Positions 1-8,106 of a DNA stretch of 16,758 nucleotides are shown in pieces (positions within the stretch are counted from its first letter, which is position 1; each line of letters opens with the position of its first letter). Under the pieces are notes generated by a model. It saw nothing but the letters and a program-made list of their open reading frames with translations, was not told the origin of the DNA and made no database searches. Origin of the DNA: Isotricha intestinalis (Eukaryota > Ciliophora > Litostomatea > Vestibuliferida > Isotrichidae); the NCBI GenBank assembly GCA_023807065.1, contig JAJJLU010000080.1:1-16758 (forward strand). Direction: 5' to 3'. The position numbers were made by a program, and so were the translations under genes.

Positions 1-39
1 CCCAATCCCCAATCCCCAATCCCCAATCCCCAATCCCCC
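1..39. repeat. Left telomere, (CCCCAAT)n
   Basis: About five and a half units of CCCCAAT run from the first base, ending in a run of five C at 35-39 before A+T-rich subtelomere starts. Read on the other strand this is GGGGATT pointing outward, the orientation expected of a left chromosome end. The same heptamer caps the right end, so this is a true telomere and not an internal array. The unit differs from the Tetrahymena GGGGTT and spirotrich GGGGTTTT repeats by one A. Confidence 0.95.
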
Positions 40-195
40 ATGAAAAAAATAATAAAAATAAAAAGATAAATAAATTAAAATATTTGAAATAATTAATATA
101 AAAAAAAAAACATTAATAAATATTAAAAAAAAAAATTGCAAATAATACTATTTATATAAAACCGTAAATCTTAAAATTTTGTGGTAAAATATATT

Positions 196-252
196 GGCGC
201 GGAGGGAGGGGTATTCCCCGGGTGGCAGAAGGGGTGGCCTCCACACACACCG
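196..252. other. GC-rich island of unknown function, possible ncRNA or G-quadruplex site
   Basis: A 57-bp block with 41 G/C (72%) sits in sequence that is otherwise overwhelmingly A+T. On the plus strand it has four G-tracts of three or more (204-206, 208-211, 220-222, 231-234). It can form small stems: GGGG 208-211 with CCCC 216-219 around a TATT loop, GGAGG 201-205 with CCTCC 238-242, and GTGG 234-237 with CCAC 241-244. It ends in a CA-dinucleotide run (242-250). An ACCGTAAA motif near 162-169 and a TATA-like stretch at 185-195 lie just upstream and could be a small-RNA promoter, but that is speculation. It does not match any tRNA, 5S, SRP, RNase P or U-snRNA pattern I know, and no telomerase template for GGGGATT is present. 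Confidence 0.5.
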
Positions 253-342
253 AACATCATTTAATAAGAATGATTTAAATCTATAATTAAAAATCATAAA
301 AAATCAAATTAATTATTCAATGAAAGAAAATTAAAAATCTCA

Positions 343-395
343 AAAATAAGAAATTTTAATATTTAAATCATGAAAAAAAGAAATTTGAATATTTA
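343..395. repeat. Imperfect direct repeat, two copies 30 bp apart
   Basis: Positions 343-365 and 373-395 match at 21 of 23 bases; the core is AAGAAATTTKAATATTTA. In such A+T-rich DNA this may be chance or slippage; no function is claimed. Confidence 0.4.
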
Positions 396-718
396 TTTCG
401 AAAAATGTATTTCTTGAAACTATTAATGAAAATGATGTTATAAATTATTTCTTAATCATATTTAGTTAGTTAAGAATAAGAATAGTGAATTAGAAAAGGA
501 GAATAAAGAATGTAAAAATAATAATTGATAAATTCAATTCTCTAATAATTTATCTATTTAAAATAACTTTAATTTAGATTTTTCATAATAAAAAAAAATA
601 ATTATTCAAATAAAAAAATTGAATTATGAATATAAAAATATTTAATTTCAAAAAAAAAACTGAAAGTATATTCACAATGATTATACTTTTCTTTTTTAAA
701 AAATTAATGAAAATAAAA

Positions 719-1114
719 TCAATTTGATTCTCTTGAACATTCTTCACAATAAAAATTAAATGCAACTACCTCAGTATTCATATTTGAAACTTCTCTTTCA
801 TTTGCATAATTACATATTTTTTTCATAAACTTTACTGTTTTTTCAAATGATATTTTATCTCTGTATTTTTCTAAATATTCAACACATTTTTCATATAATT
901 CGATAATTTTTGTCGATGTTTCTTTTATTTCTTCTAATACATCTTTATCTCCTCTTACTTCTACATTATCATTTGGATGATTTGTTTTATCTTTAAAATG
1001 TATTTTTATATTTTCTTTTTCAGTTTCAAATGATTGTTTTCTTTTTTTTATTAGTTCTATTATATCTTCTATTGATTGACATTTTTCCAATTCTGTATCT
1101 TGAATTCCTCCCAT
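719..1114 (-). CDS. Small helical protein, MGG N-terminus, paralogue of the 8107-8541 gene
   Basis: Encodes 131 aa, mostly charged amphipathic helix, ending on TGA. I do not recognise a named family. Residues 6-85 align without large gaps to the 144-aa protein at 8107-8541: shared pattern D-x-E-L near the start, then I-I-x(3)-KKR, EK, I, H, D, T (11 identities over residues 18-44), and a shared K-F-x(5)-Y-x-N-E near the end (residues 95-106). The two are therefore paralogues of similar length, and this copy looks complete. Unlike its relative it lacks Cys3/Cys4 and has Asp at position 6, a poor N-myristoylation context despite Gly2. It ends with a C-x2-C pair (C123, C126) absent from the paralogue. 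The start is supported by alignment of the two N-termini and by stop-rich A+T sequence upstream. Gene-free sequence lies on both sides. Confidence 0.8.
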   Translation of the reverse strand: MGGIQDTELEKCQSIEDIIELIKKRKQSFETEKENIKIHFKDKTNHPNDNVEVRGDKDVLEEIKETSTKIIELYEKCVEYLEKYRDKISFEKTVKFMKKICNYANEREVSNMNTEVVAFNFYCEECSRESN

Positions 1115-1675
1115 TTTATAAATATTTTTATTTCATTCCTTTTTTATTTATTAAAAGGCTTTACAAAAACACCTCTATTTAAATATTTTTTAATTAATTT
1201 TTTTTTAATTAAAATTACAAACAGTTAATAATAATTATTCATGAAATAAATGATAAAATCAAGAAATAATAAGGAAATTCTAGAATCAAATTCATATATG
1301 CAATAAAAAATATTTTGATTCTAATTTCGTAGTTTATTTTCTTTAAAATTATTTTTGAAAAAAAATAAATTGGAGAAACTTCATTATCATATTAGAAAGA
1401 TATTTATAATAATTTGAATTTATTTATGAGTGTTTAGATTTAAGAATTCTTTTAGAAGATTGTCAAATATTTAGTTTTTTATTATTTTCTTAAACATAAT
1501 CTCCTTCTTTCTATTTATTTAATTAAATCTTAATATTGAAATTGTTAAATATTCTTTATTCTCTTAGATTTGTATATTTGTTTGTTGAAAATTCTTGTAA
1601 ATTTAATCTAGGAACAATTAATTTTAAAAAAATTTATATATCATTTAAATTATTTATTAATAAACATATCTAAAA
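1115..1675. other. Intergenic region between two minus-strand genes
   Basis: 561 bp of A+T-rich DNA upstream of the small MGG protein and downstream of the membrane protein. It should hold the promoter of the former and the 3' end of the latter. The only structure seen is the inverted repeat at 1274-1328. No coding frame or RNA gene is apparent. Confidence 0.6.
1274..1328. repeat. Inverted repeat able to form a 15-bp hairpin
   Basis: GAAAT (1274-1278) pairs with ATTTC (1324-1328), and TAGAATCAAA (1281-1290) pairs perfectly with TTTGATTCTA (1314-1323). This gives a 15-bp stem with a 2-nt bulge (1279-1280) and a 23-nt loop. It could be a 3'-end element or small RNA, or chance in low-complexity DNA. 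Confidence 0.4.
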
Positions 1676-3670
1676 CTAATAATTTGAACCTCCTAAAAAT
1701 GCAACTTCAGATCTTACTAATTCAAGTAATTTTAAATCTTCAAAACTAAGTTCATCTTTAATTCTTATAATTCTATAAGAATTAAAAATATCATCCAAAT
1801 CATTTTTTTGGAAATTTTTTTTATTAATCATAATTTTTTCTCTTGTTCTATACAAAACTTCTTGACCATTATCATCAATTTTAAAAGGAGTTTTTGAAGT
1901 GAAATCAAAAAGTGTTATTTGATCTTTATCAAATAAACAATATTTTAATAAGTCTATTTCTTGCATTTTTTTAATAAAATTAAAAATATCCATATAATAA
2001 TGAATTCTAAATTCTGCAGATTTTATTGCATTATACCTTTTTTTTTGTGTATTTGAACAACAAAATAATATATAGGAAAAAAAATATTGTGAATATGATA
2101 AAGGGAAAATTATTTCTTTATTATTCTTCTTTTTTTTCTCTTTTTTAAAAGTTATTGATGAATCTAAATGTTCGTTATTTATTTTATCATGAGTTTCTTC
2201 TTCATTTTTAAATACATCAATTGTATTTGGAATATTTTCTTGATTTATATTATCTTTTATTTCTTTGGATATTACTATTCTTTTTCCACTATTTTTTTTT
2301 TGATATGTAACAACATTAGAAGAAACTATTCTTCTTTCAATAACATCAGTAAAGTTATTTATTTTTGTATTAAAATTTAGATTAAGAGATTCATTTCTTA
2401 TATTTTTAATATTCTCATTGTCTTTATCAAATAAATTTAATTCTTTAGGAATTCTTTTATGCATATTAAGATTATTTTTAATTTGAGCATGAGAATCTCT
2501 ATTATCCAGAATTGATGAAATTTTATTATTTTTTTTATCATTATTAAAACAATTGATAAAATATTCAATATCATTAAATTTACTTCCCTTAAAAGTGAGC
2601 ATATGATTAACTAATTTATTATCAATAATTTGTTTTTCTATAACACGAATACATGATAAAAGACATATTAATAATATTCCTATAAATCCTGCTAATTCAG
2701 CAATAAAAGCAGGTAATTTTTGATAATTTCTTTGTAATTGATATATTGTTGAAGAAGCCTGAATATTAAATTGTGCTATTAAATTATCATTTAATACTCT
2801 AGTTTCTTTATATTTAAAAGTGTCTATAGAAAAATCATATAATGAATTAGAAGACTTTGAACTTTTTCTTATTATTAAATTTTCATCATTTAAAAATTCC
2901 AATAATGAAATATAGATTGTTGTATATTTAATGAAATGATAATCAAGAGGTCGAAATAAATAATTTAATTTTTTTGACACAACATTTGTTCTACTTTTAT
3001 AATTATAAGAAGTATCAATAAAATATATTGACATTTGCAAAGCATTTTCATTTAAAAACTTTTTAGTTTCTTCTAAATGACTCATACCATAATCAGAAAG
3101 ATGAATTTTAATAATTAAATACCTAAAATTATAATCAGTATATAAACCACTTAAAGTATAATTTAAATTATCATCAATTACAGGGCAATATAACTTATTA
3201 ATACCTTTGTTATCAAAAATGCTATCAACTCTATTTTTAAAATCACTTTTTTCACATAATTTTAAAGGTATTTCACTTCTCTTTTTATTTTTTTCTTCAT
3301 TTCCATTCCAATCAACAAATTCCATTTTATAAGAAAAATAATCTATATTAGGAAAAACATAATCTTCTCCTGAATTAAACTTTTGAATTCCAAAACCTAA
3401 ATTAAAGTCAGTTTCTCTTAAATTTATTGAAGGACCACTTTCCACAATTTTTCTTGCGAATATAAAATCTATGTTTTTTCTTTTGAAAAATCCCCAAGCA
3501 CAATAAAATGAATATAATAATGCAATTATGATAAATATTATAAAAAGAAGTCCTCCAATAAATGAATGAAATCTATATTCATTGTTCATTGTAAAGGTAA
3601 TTGTTGTTGAAAAAAAATCAAATCTTTTAATGTTTTTTTTTATTCGATGACATAAAGAATTTTTTGGCAT
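1676..3670 (-). CDS. Two-pass transmembrane protein, ciliate-expanded type, long cytosolic tail
   Basis: 664 aa, stop TAG. A short basic N-terminus leads into an F-D-F-F-S-x(3)-T-F-T block (17-27) and a first membrane helix at about 38-60, preceded by a Phe-x-Gly-Gly motif (37-40). A non-cytosolic loop of about 255 residues follows, with a Cys pair (C139, C162, the latter in Y-C-P) likely to form a disulfide. The second helix is at about 319-341, introduced by L-P-A-F-I-A-E-L-A-G-F. A roughly 320-residue Asn/Lys-rich tail follows, with a conserved-looking helical segment at 545-590. From memory of ciliate proteomes, this layout (F-x-G-G before helix 1, LPxFxAxxxG opening helix 2) marks a large ciliate family of uncharacterised transmembrane proteins; I cannot assign a function. 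The topology resembles two-helix trimeric channels, but no homology is claimed. No signal peptide other than the first helix. Its start faces the PTEN-like gene across 289 bp. Confidence 0.85.
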   Translation of the reverse strand: MPKNSLCHRIKKNIKRFDFFSTTITFTMNNEYRFHSFIGGLLFIIFIIIALLYSFYCAWGFFKRKNIDFIFARKIVESGPSINLRETDFNLGFGIQKFNSGEDYVFPNIDYFSYKMEFVDWNGNEEKNKKRSEIPLKLCEKSDFKNRVDSIFDNKGINKLYCPVIDDNLNYTLSGLYTDYNFRYLIIKIHLSDYGMSHLEETKKFLNENALQMSIYFIDTSYNYKSRTNVVSKKLNYLFRPLDYHFIKYTTIYISLLEFLNDENLIIRKSSKSSNSLYDFSIDTFKYKETRVLNDNLIAQFNIQASSTIYQLQRNYQKLPAFIAELAGFIGILLICLLSCIRVIEKQIIDNKLVNHMLTFKGSKFNDIEYFINCFNNDKKNNKISSILDNRDSHAQIKNNLNMHKRIPKELNLFDKDNENIKNIRNESLNLNFNTKINNFTDVIERRIVSSNVVTYQKKNSGKRIVISKEIKDNINQENIPNTIDVFKNEEETHDKINNEHLDSSITFKKEKKKKNNKEIIFPLSYSQYFFSYILFCCSNTQKKRYNAIKSAEFRIHYYMDIFNFIKKMQEIDLLKYCLFDKDQITLFDFTSKTPFKIDDNGQEVLYRTREKIMINKKNFQKNDLDDIFNSYRIIRIKDELSFEDLKLLELVRSEVAFLGGSNY

Positions 3671-3959
3671 TTTTTTTTTATTCTTTTTTCAAATATAAGA
3701 ATTAAGTTTTTTATTTTTTTTTATTTTTTTATTTTTATTAAAATAATATACTTTTCTAAATATAATAATGTTATAAAGTTGAAAAAGTAAAACACAAACT
3801 TTAATATTAAATTTGATTTTTCTTTTTGAATGATGATTGAAATTAATTTATTAGAAATATTAATATGAATAAAAAATGTGATTATCTTTTTAGAATATAT
3901 TTTTTCAGAAAAGAATTTTCTTTATTATAGAATCAATAAAAAGATTATATATAATATAA
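3671..3959. promoter_or_regulatory. Divergent intergenic region (membrane protein / PTEN-like)
   Basis: 289 bp between two start codons on opposite strands, so both promoters should lie here. It has long T runs next to the membrane-protein start (3670-3730) and A+T-rich sequence throughout. No specific factor site can be called. Confidence 0.55.
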
Positions 3960-4937
3960 ATGCTTCCTTTAAAAGTTCCAAAAGAAGATAATAATATATT
4001 AATTGATTTCAAAGGGAATAAATTGAATATATCTTATATAACAGAAAAAATTTTAGCAATGGCAAGTCCATATACTTTGACAAAAGAAAAATTTAATTTA
4101 TTTCAAAATTTTTTTAATGAAATTTTTAATGATAACATTATTATAATTTCTTTATGTAATGAAGAAAAAAAAAAATATAATGAAAAATTATTTGGAGAAA
4201 AAATAAAATATTTATTATTTCCTATTAATGATCATGAAACTGTTTCAATAAAATCAATTCATGAATTTCTCAAATTTATAGATAAAGAAGTAAATATTAA
4301 TAATAAATATATAATTATTCATTGTCATAGAGGAAAAGGAAGAACTGGTTTAATGCTTTCATGTTATTTTTTATATAAAAATGTATGTAATGGAAGTGAA
4401 GAAGCAATTGATTTATTTAATAAAAAAAGATGTATTGATAATTCTTGTGTTAAAAATCCAACTCAAAGAAAATATGTGAAATACTATGAAGAATTTATTA
4501 AAGAGAAAATGTATAATGATAATTATAAATTTTATAATGAAAAATTAAAGTTGAATAAAATGACATTAAGATCAATTAATATAGAAGGAATTGAAAGTAA
4601 TAATAAAATTTTATGTTTTATTTATGAAATTGAATCTAATAAATTAATATTTAAAAAGGAAATAATATATGGATTTAATAATATTGAATCTGATAAAATT
4701 ATTTTAGAAAATGATGTTACATTTTATTTTATTGAAATAAATAATGATATTTCAGAAAATTCAATTGAAATAGATAATTTATTTAAATTAAGTAATTTTG
4801 CTTTTGCATTTAATCCTTATTTTGAGTATAATATGAATAATAAAGAAATAAAATTTAATTCAAAATCCCAAATAAATAAAATATATAAATCAAAAGATCA
4901 AAAATACAATAATATAAAAATAAGTTTAAATTATTAG
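3960..4937 (+). CDS. PTEN-like dual-specificity/phosphoinositide phosphatase
   Basis: 325 aa, stop TAG. The N-terminal 185 residues follow the PTEN phosphatase domain: an L-x-I-S-Y-I-x(4)-I-L-A-M-x-x-P segment (22-37), the S-L-C turn (64-66), an F-P-I-N-D-H segment (87-92) matching the PTEN Y-P-F-x-D-H loop with D91 as likely general acid, and the P-loop H-C-H-R-G-K-G-R-T-G (121-130) with nucleophile C122 and R128. The P-x-Q-R-x-Y-V-x-Y-Y motif (167-176) is also a PTEN hallmark. PTEN's P-loop lysines are split: the second (K126 here) is kept, the first is His (H123). Residues 200-325 resemble a shortened C2 domain, with S-N-F-A-F-A-F-N-P-Y-F (278-288) corresponding to the PTEN F-x-F-W-x-N-x-x-F strand. 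No PDZ-binding tail and no basic N-terminal PIP2-binding motif. It is shorter than human PTEN (403 aa). The likely reaction is 3-dephosphorylation of phosphoinositides at a membrane; protein-phosphatase activity is the alternative. Confidence 0.9.
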   Translation: MLPLKVPKEDNNILIDFKGNKLNISYITEKILAMASPYTLTKEKFNLFQNFFNEIFNDNIIIISLCNEEKKKYNEKLFGEKIKYLLFPINDHETVSIKSIHEFLKFIDKEVNINNKYIIIHCHRGKGRTGLMLSCYFLYKNVCNGSEEAIDLFNKKRCIDNSCVKNPTQRKYVKYYEEFIKEKMYNDNYKFYNEKLKLNKMTLRSINIEGIESNNKILCFIYEIESNKLIFKKEIIYGFNNIESDKIILENDVTFYFIEINNDISENSIEIDNLFKLSNFAFAFNPYFEYNMNNKEIKFNSKSQINKIYKSKDQKYNNIKISLNY

Positions 4938-5131
4938 TTATTTAAAATATTATAAGGAAATAATTCTTAATATATATTAATTTTTTTATATATATTTATT
5001 AATAATGTAATTTGTGAGTCAATTATAGAAACTGAAATTTTTTATAAGCATTTAAATATATTTTCAAATATATTCTTATAAAAAATTTTTTATTTAAAAA
5101 ATAAAAATATAAATTATTATTCTTAAAAATT

Positions 5132-5789
5132 ATGTCTTCTATTTCAATAATTTATACTTTAATTGCAAGAGGAGGGAAAATAGTATTAACAGATTATACA
5201 GAATATAGTGGGAATTTTCAACAAATTTCTTTAGTAATGTTAAACAAAATAAAAAGAAATAGTAAATGTGAAATTAAATATAATGAGTAATAATTTTATT
5301 TATATTAATCTTAGTTATAAATTTTATTATGATGATGAAGATGATTTAACATTTTTATGTATGGGAGAAAAATTAGATACAGAAGTTGCTTTTTCCTATT
5401 TATCAGATTTAAAAAAAAAATTTTTAACAACTTATGATAATAAAACAATTAGATCTTCTTTTTCATATCAGTTAAAAGATTTTTCTGGGGAAATAAAGAA
5501 ATTAGCAAATTCATATGAAATTAATCCAACTTCAAAAATTGGTATGCTAAAGGAAAGATTAACTGAAACCACAGAAATTTTACACGATAATGTTGAAAAG
5601 TTATTACAAAGAGGAGAAAAATTAAATATTATAGCTCAAAAATCTAGTAGATTAAGAGAATCTTCTGATGATTTTGTAAAAAATATTCAAGAAATTAAAA
5701 GAAGACAAAAATGGAGAAAATATAGGTGTTATGCTATTATTATTTTAATTATTCTTTTTATTATTTTAACTATTTATTTTTTTGGTTAA
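5132..5789 (+). CDS. VAMP7-like longin R-SNARE, spliced (exons 5132-5286 and 5315-5789)
   Basis: Joining the exons gives 209 aa ending on TAA. Residues 1-115 are a longin domain: I-I-Y-T-L-I-A-R-G (6-14), Y-S-G-N-F-Q-Q-I (25-32), and D-L-T-F-L-C-M-G (62-69 or close), all matching VAMP7. Residues 122-182 form the R-SNARE helix with zero-layer Arg151 in L-L-Q-R-G-E-K-L. A basic linker K-R-R-Q-K-W-R-K leads to a C-terminal membrane anchor (191-208), so the protein is tail-anchored. It should drive fusion at endolysosomal, vacuolar or plasma membranes. The start at 5132 restores the whole longin domain; the longest uninterrupted frame alone would begin inside the intron region at 5268 and lose the first strands. 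The gene lies 194 bp downstream of the PTEN-like gene on the same strand. Confidence 0.93.
5287..5314 (+). other. 28-nt spliceosomal intron in the VAMP7-like gene
   Basis: Begins GTAATAATTT and ends ATCTTAG. Removing it joins codon GA|T (Asp52) and restores the VAMP7 alignment across the junction (K-Y-N-D-Y-K-F-Y). Retention would put TAA directly in frame and shift the reading frame (28 is not a multiple of 3). An internal TATTAAT resembles a branch site close to the acceptor. The size falls in the range of Paramecium introns (roughly 20-35 nt) and is longer than the 15-16 nt introns of Stentor. Confidence 0.88.
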
Positions 5790-6374
5790 ATAAATAAATA
5801 GAAATTTAAAAGATAGAATGGAAATATATTTATTAATAATTTTTTTTATTTTTTTACATCTTTACAATTTAGAATTCTTATTTTAAACAAAAAAGAAAGA
5901 AATAATTCAAAAATCTATTAAGACAAAATAATGATATAAATAATAAAACTTGCTGAAAACTAAATTTAAAAATAAATTGGAGAAATAATTCCTTAAAATG
6001 GAGATTGAAAAATTAAAATCATAAATATTGTTTAAAAAGAAGCAATGATTTAAAATTAGTAATATTAAATACAATTAAAAAATTGAATATCACTTTCAAA
6101 AATTTAACTGCATTTCAACAAAAATAGTTATAATATTAATGACATATATAAAAAATAAATTAATTAAGTTAGGGCAAAGATTAAATTTAATATTAAAAAT
6201 TTTAATTTAACTAAAATATTAAAATATGTTTTTTCAAATTAAATTTTATTTTTAGAATTTTTTTATTTATCTTTGTAATATATATAAAATTTATGAAAAA
6301 ATCTTTAACTCAATTTATTTAAAAACTAAATAAATTTAAAATAGTAAATAATTGTTATAATAAAATTAAGAAAA
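5790..6374. other. Gene-free intergenic region
   Basis: 585 bp of A+T-rich DNA between the VAMP7-like and Myb genes, both on the plus strand. Frequent stops in all frames; no exon with recognisable protein similarity, no RNA gene and no notable repeat seen. It presumably holds the Myb gene's promoter. Confidence 0.55.
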
Positions 6375-7919
6375 ATGCTTAAGCAAACTATTTTAAAAAA
6401 TCAGGATAATCATCAAATGACAGATCAACATACTAATAATCTAAAATCAAAATTAACTTTTATGAAAAATGTTTGTGGATTAAGTTCATTGTTAAATAAC
6501 TCTTCAAATTATTGGGAAAAAGCAATACAAAATACATTATATATTTGTAATAGAGAAGATATCACCAAATGTGAATTAGAAAATGAAAATAGAAATATAA
6601 AAAATGAAAATAACAACTTATTTAAAGTTACTAATATTAATCAAAAAAAAAATAATTGTAATAAAAATATTTATACTAAAGAATGGAGTAATCAAGAAAA
6701 TGAAATTCTAATTAAACAATATTTTAAACTTGGAAATAAAAATATAAAAAAATTATCAGAATTAATAAAAACCAAATCAATTCAACAAATTAATTATAGA
6801 ATAAAAAAAATAGAATCTAAATCAAAAATGAGAAGTTTCACAAGACAAGACGATTTAAAAATTATAGAATTATTAGAAATTTATGGTAAAAATTGGGATT
6901 TAATTGAAAAAAATTTTACTGATTTTACATCAGAAATGTTAGAAGAAAGATATTATAATAAATTAGATCCAAAGTTAAAAAGAACCAAATTTACTGAAGA
7001 AGAAGATGAAAAAATAATTACTTTATATTTAAAATATGGAAACAAATGGAAAGAAATTTCATGTTATTTTCCTGATAGAAATGCTAATATGATTAAAAAT
7101 AGATTTTATTCTTTTTTAAAAAAGAAAAATAATATTAATGGATTTACTTTAAATGATAAAAATACTAGTTTTATTGAATCATCTTCAATTAATACTTCAT
7201 CAAATAATGAGTTATTAACTACTAATTCAACTGATAATCTTAAATTGAATAACTCTATAAATTCTGAAGAAATTAAAGATGATGTTTTAATGGATATTAA
7301 TTATAATAATAATTATAATGATGAAATTGCTTTTAGAATTGAAAAAATTTTATCTTTAAATGATGATGTTTATTCTTCTCAAAATGGAATCATTTTAAAA
7401 AGAGTTAATAGTGGAGGAAATAATAGTAAAGATATTAATAATCCAAATTTTTTTGATACATTCAAAGAAACTTATCAAAAAATTTTTTCTTCTAATACTT
7501 TTTCAGATTTAAATAATGGATATGATGATGATAATTTTTTGTTAGAAAAAGAACAAAATGAAGAAAAAGAAAAATTATTTAATGAATTTAAAAAGCTTGA
7601 AGAAATAGTAAAAAAGATAGATTCTTATGAAGAAAAAGAAATTAATGTAAATAATAATTATATTAAAGAGAATAAACTTTCTAATGAATTACTTCAGAAA
7701 AAAGATAATTTAAATCATTATCAAAAATATTTAAAAAATAAACTTCAGAAATTAAAAGAAAATTGTAATAATAATTTTAATAATTCTGATGAAGAATTAA
7801 AAAGTTTATTAGAATTAAATGATAATCTTTTAAAACTTATTTCAGTTAGTAAATTAAAAATTATAATTAACAAAAAATTAACTGAAATTGAGAATAAAGA
7901 AGATATATCAATGGAATAA
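6375..7919 (+). CDS. Three-repeat Myb/SANT DNA-binding protein
   Basis: 514 aa, stop TAA. Three consecutive Myb repeats lie at about 101-147, 152-198 and 203-250. The third is most canonical: F-T-x-E-E-D-E-K-I-I (206-215), G-N-K-W-K-E-I (222-228), and F-P-D-R-N-A-x-M-I-K-N-R-F (232-244), where Myb recognition helices carry the N-x-I-K-N-R/H-W signature. Repeats one and two keep W104 and W174 but are more divergent; repeat one lacks its later tryptophans. An Asn/Ser-rich linker follows, then a Lys/Glu-rich coiled coil at about 390-510. The product is likely a nuclear transcription factor. Other possibilities are an SNAPc-type snRNA activator subunit or a chromatin-remodelling SANT protein. The 100 residues before the repeats are low-complexity, so the exact start is less certain than the rest. 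Confidence 0.85.
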   Translation: MLKQTILKNQDNHQMTDQHTNNLKSKLTFMKNVCGLSSLLNNSSNYWEKAIQNTLYICNREDITKCELENENRNIKNENNNLFKVTNINQKKNNCNKNIYTKEWSNQENEILIKQYFKLGNKNIKKLSELIKTKSIQQINYRIKKIESKSKMRSFTRQDDLKIIELLEIYGKNWDLIEKNFTDFTSEMLEERYYNKLDPKLKRTKFTEEEDEKIITLYLKYGNKWKEISCYFPDRNANMIKNRFYSFLKKKNNINGFTLNDKNTSFIESSSINTSSNNELLTTNSTDNLKLNNSINSEEIKDDVLMDINYNNNYNDEIAFRIEKILSLNDDVYSSQNGIILKRVNSGGNNSKDINNPNFFDTFKETYQKIFSSNTFSDLNNGYDDDNFLLEKEQNEEKEKLFNEFKKLEEIVKKIDSYEEKEINVNNNYIKENKLSNELLQKKDNLNHYQKYLKNKLQKLKENCNNNFNNSDEELKSLLELNDNLLKLISVSKLKIIINKKLTEIENKEDISME

Positions 7920-8106
7920 TTTTATTTTTGTAAATTTTAATTTTATTGATTCTTTAGATAATTCCATTGGAATCTTATAAAGTATATTTTTTTTAAAATA
8001 CATATTTATTTTTATCAAAATATATTGTATAAATAATTTAAAAAAAATGAATTTTTAAATTTTTGATATTATTTAAAAAAGAATTTAAATCAATTAAAAT
8101 ATAAGA
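7920..8106. other. Convergent 3' intergenic region
   Basis: 187 bp between the Myb stop and the stop of the oppositely oriented MGCC gene. It is A+T-rich and should contain both polyadenylation regions. No distinct signal can be called. Confidence 0.4.

Larger units (their letters stand above)
40..718. other. Left subtelomeric gene-free region
   Basis: Very A+T-rich sequence between the telomere and the stop codon of the first gene. No credible coding frame is present; the only open frame (583-765, minus) is low-complexity Ile/Phe/Asn and overlaps the real gene. It contains a GC-rich island (196-252), an imperfect direct repeat (343-395) and a small inverted repeat (527-534 with 547-554, 8-bp stem). 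Nothing else is recognised. Confidence 0.7.

Noticed and set aside
196..252. GC island as a tRNA, U-snRNA, SRP RNA or telomerase RNA
   Set aside because: Too short and lacking T-loop and anticodon arms for tRNA; no U-snRNA, SRP or RNase P core motifs; no stretch complementary to GGGGATT that could act as a telomerase template in 160-360.
225..262. Partial resemblance of CTCCACAC and following bases to a whole-genome-amplification primer tail
   Set aside because: The resemblance is imperfect with several mismatches, whereas a primer remnant should be near exact. Kept only as an artefact possibility for the island.
583..765. Minus-strand 60-codon frame in the left subtelomere
   Set aside because: Low-complexity Ile/Phe sequence overlapping the end of the 719-1114 gene in another frame.
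2168..2380. Plus-strand open frame of 70 codons
   Set aside because: Lies wholly inside the membrane-protein gene on the opposite strand; Phe/Ile/Tyr-rich composition is what antisense of A+T-rich coding sequence gives.
5268..5314. Start of the SNARE gene at the ATG in 5268
   Set aside because: This would begin a few codons before an intron-encoded stretch, discard the first longin strands encoded from 5132, and include intron sequence.
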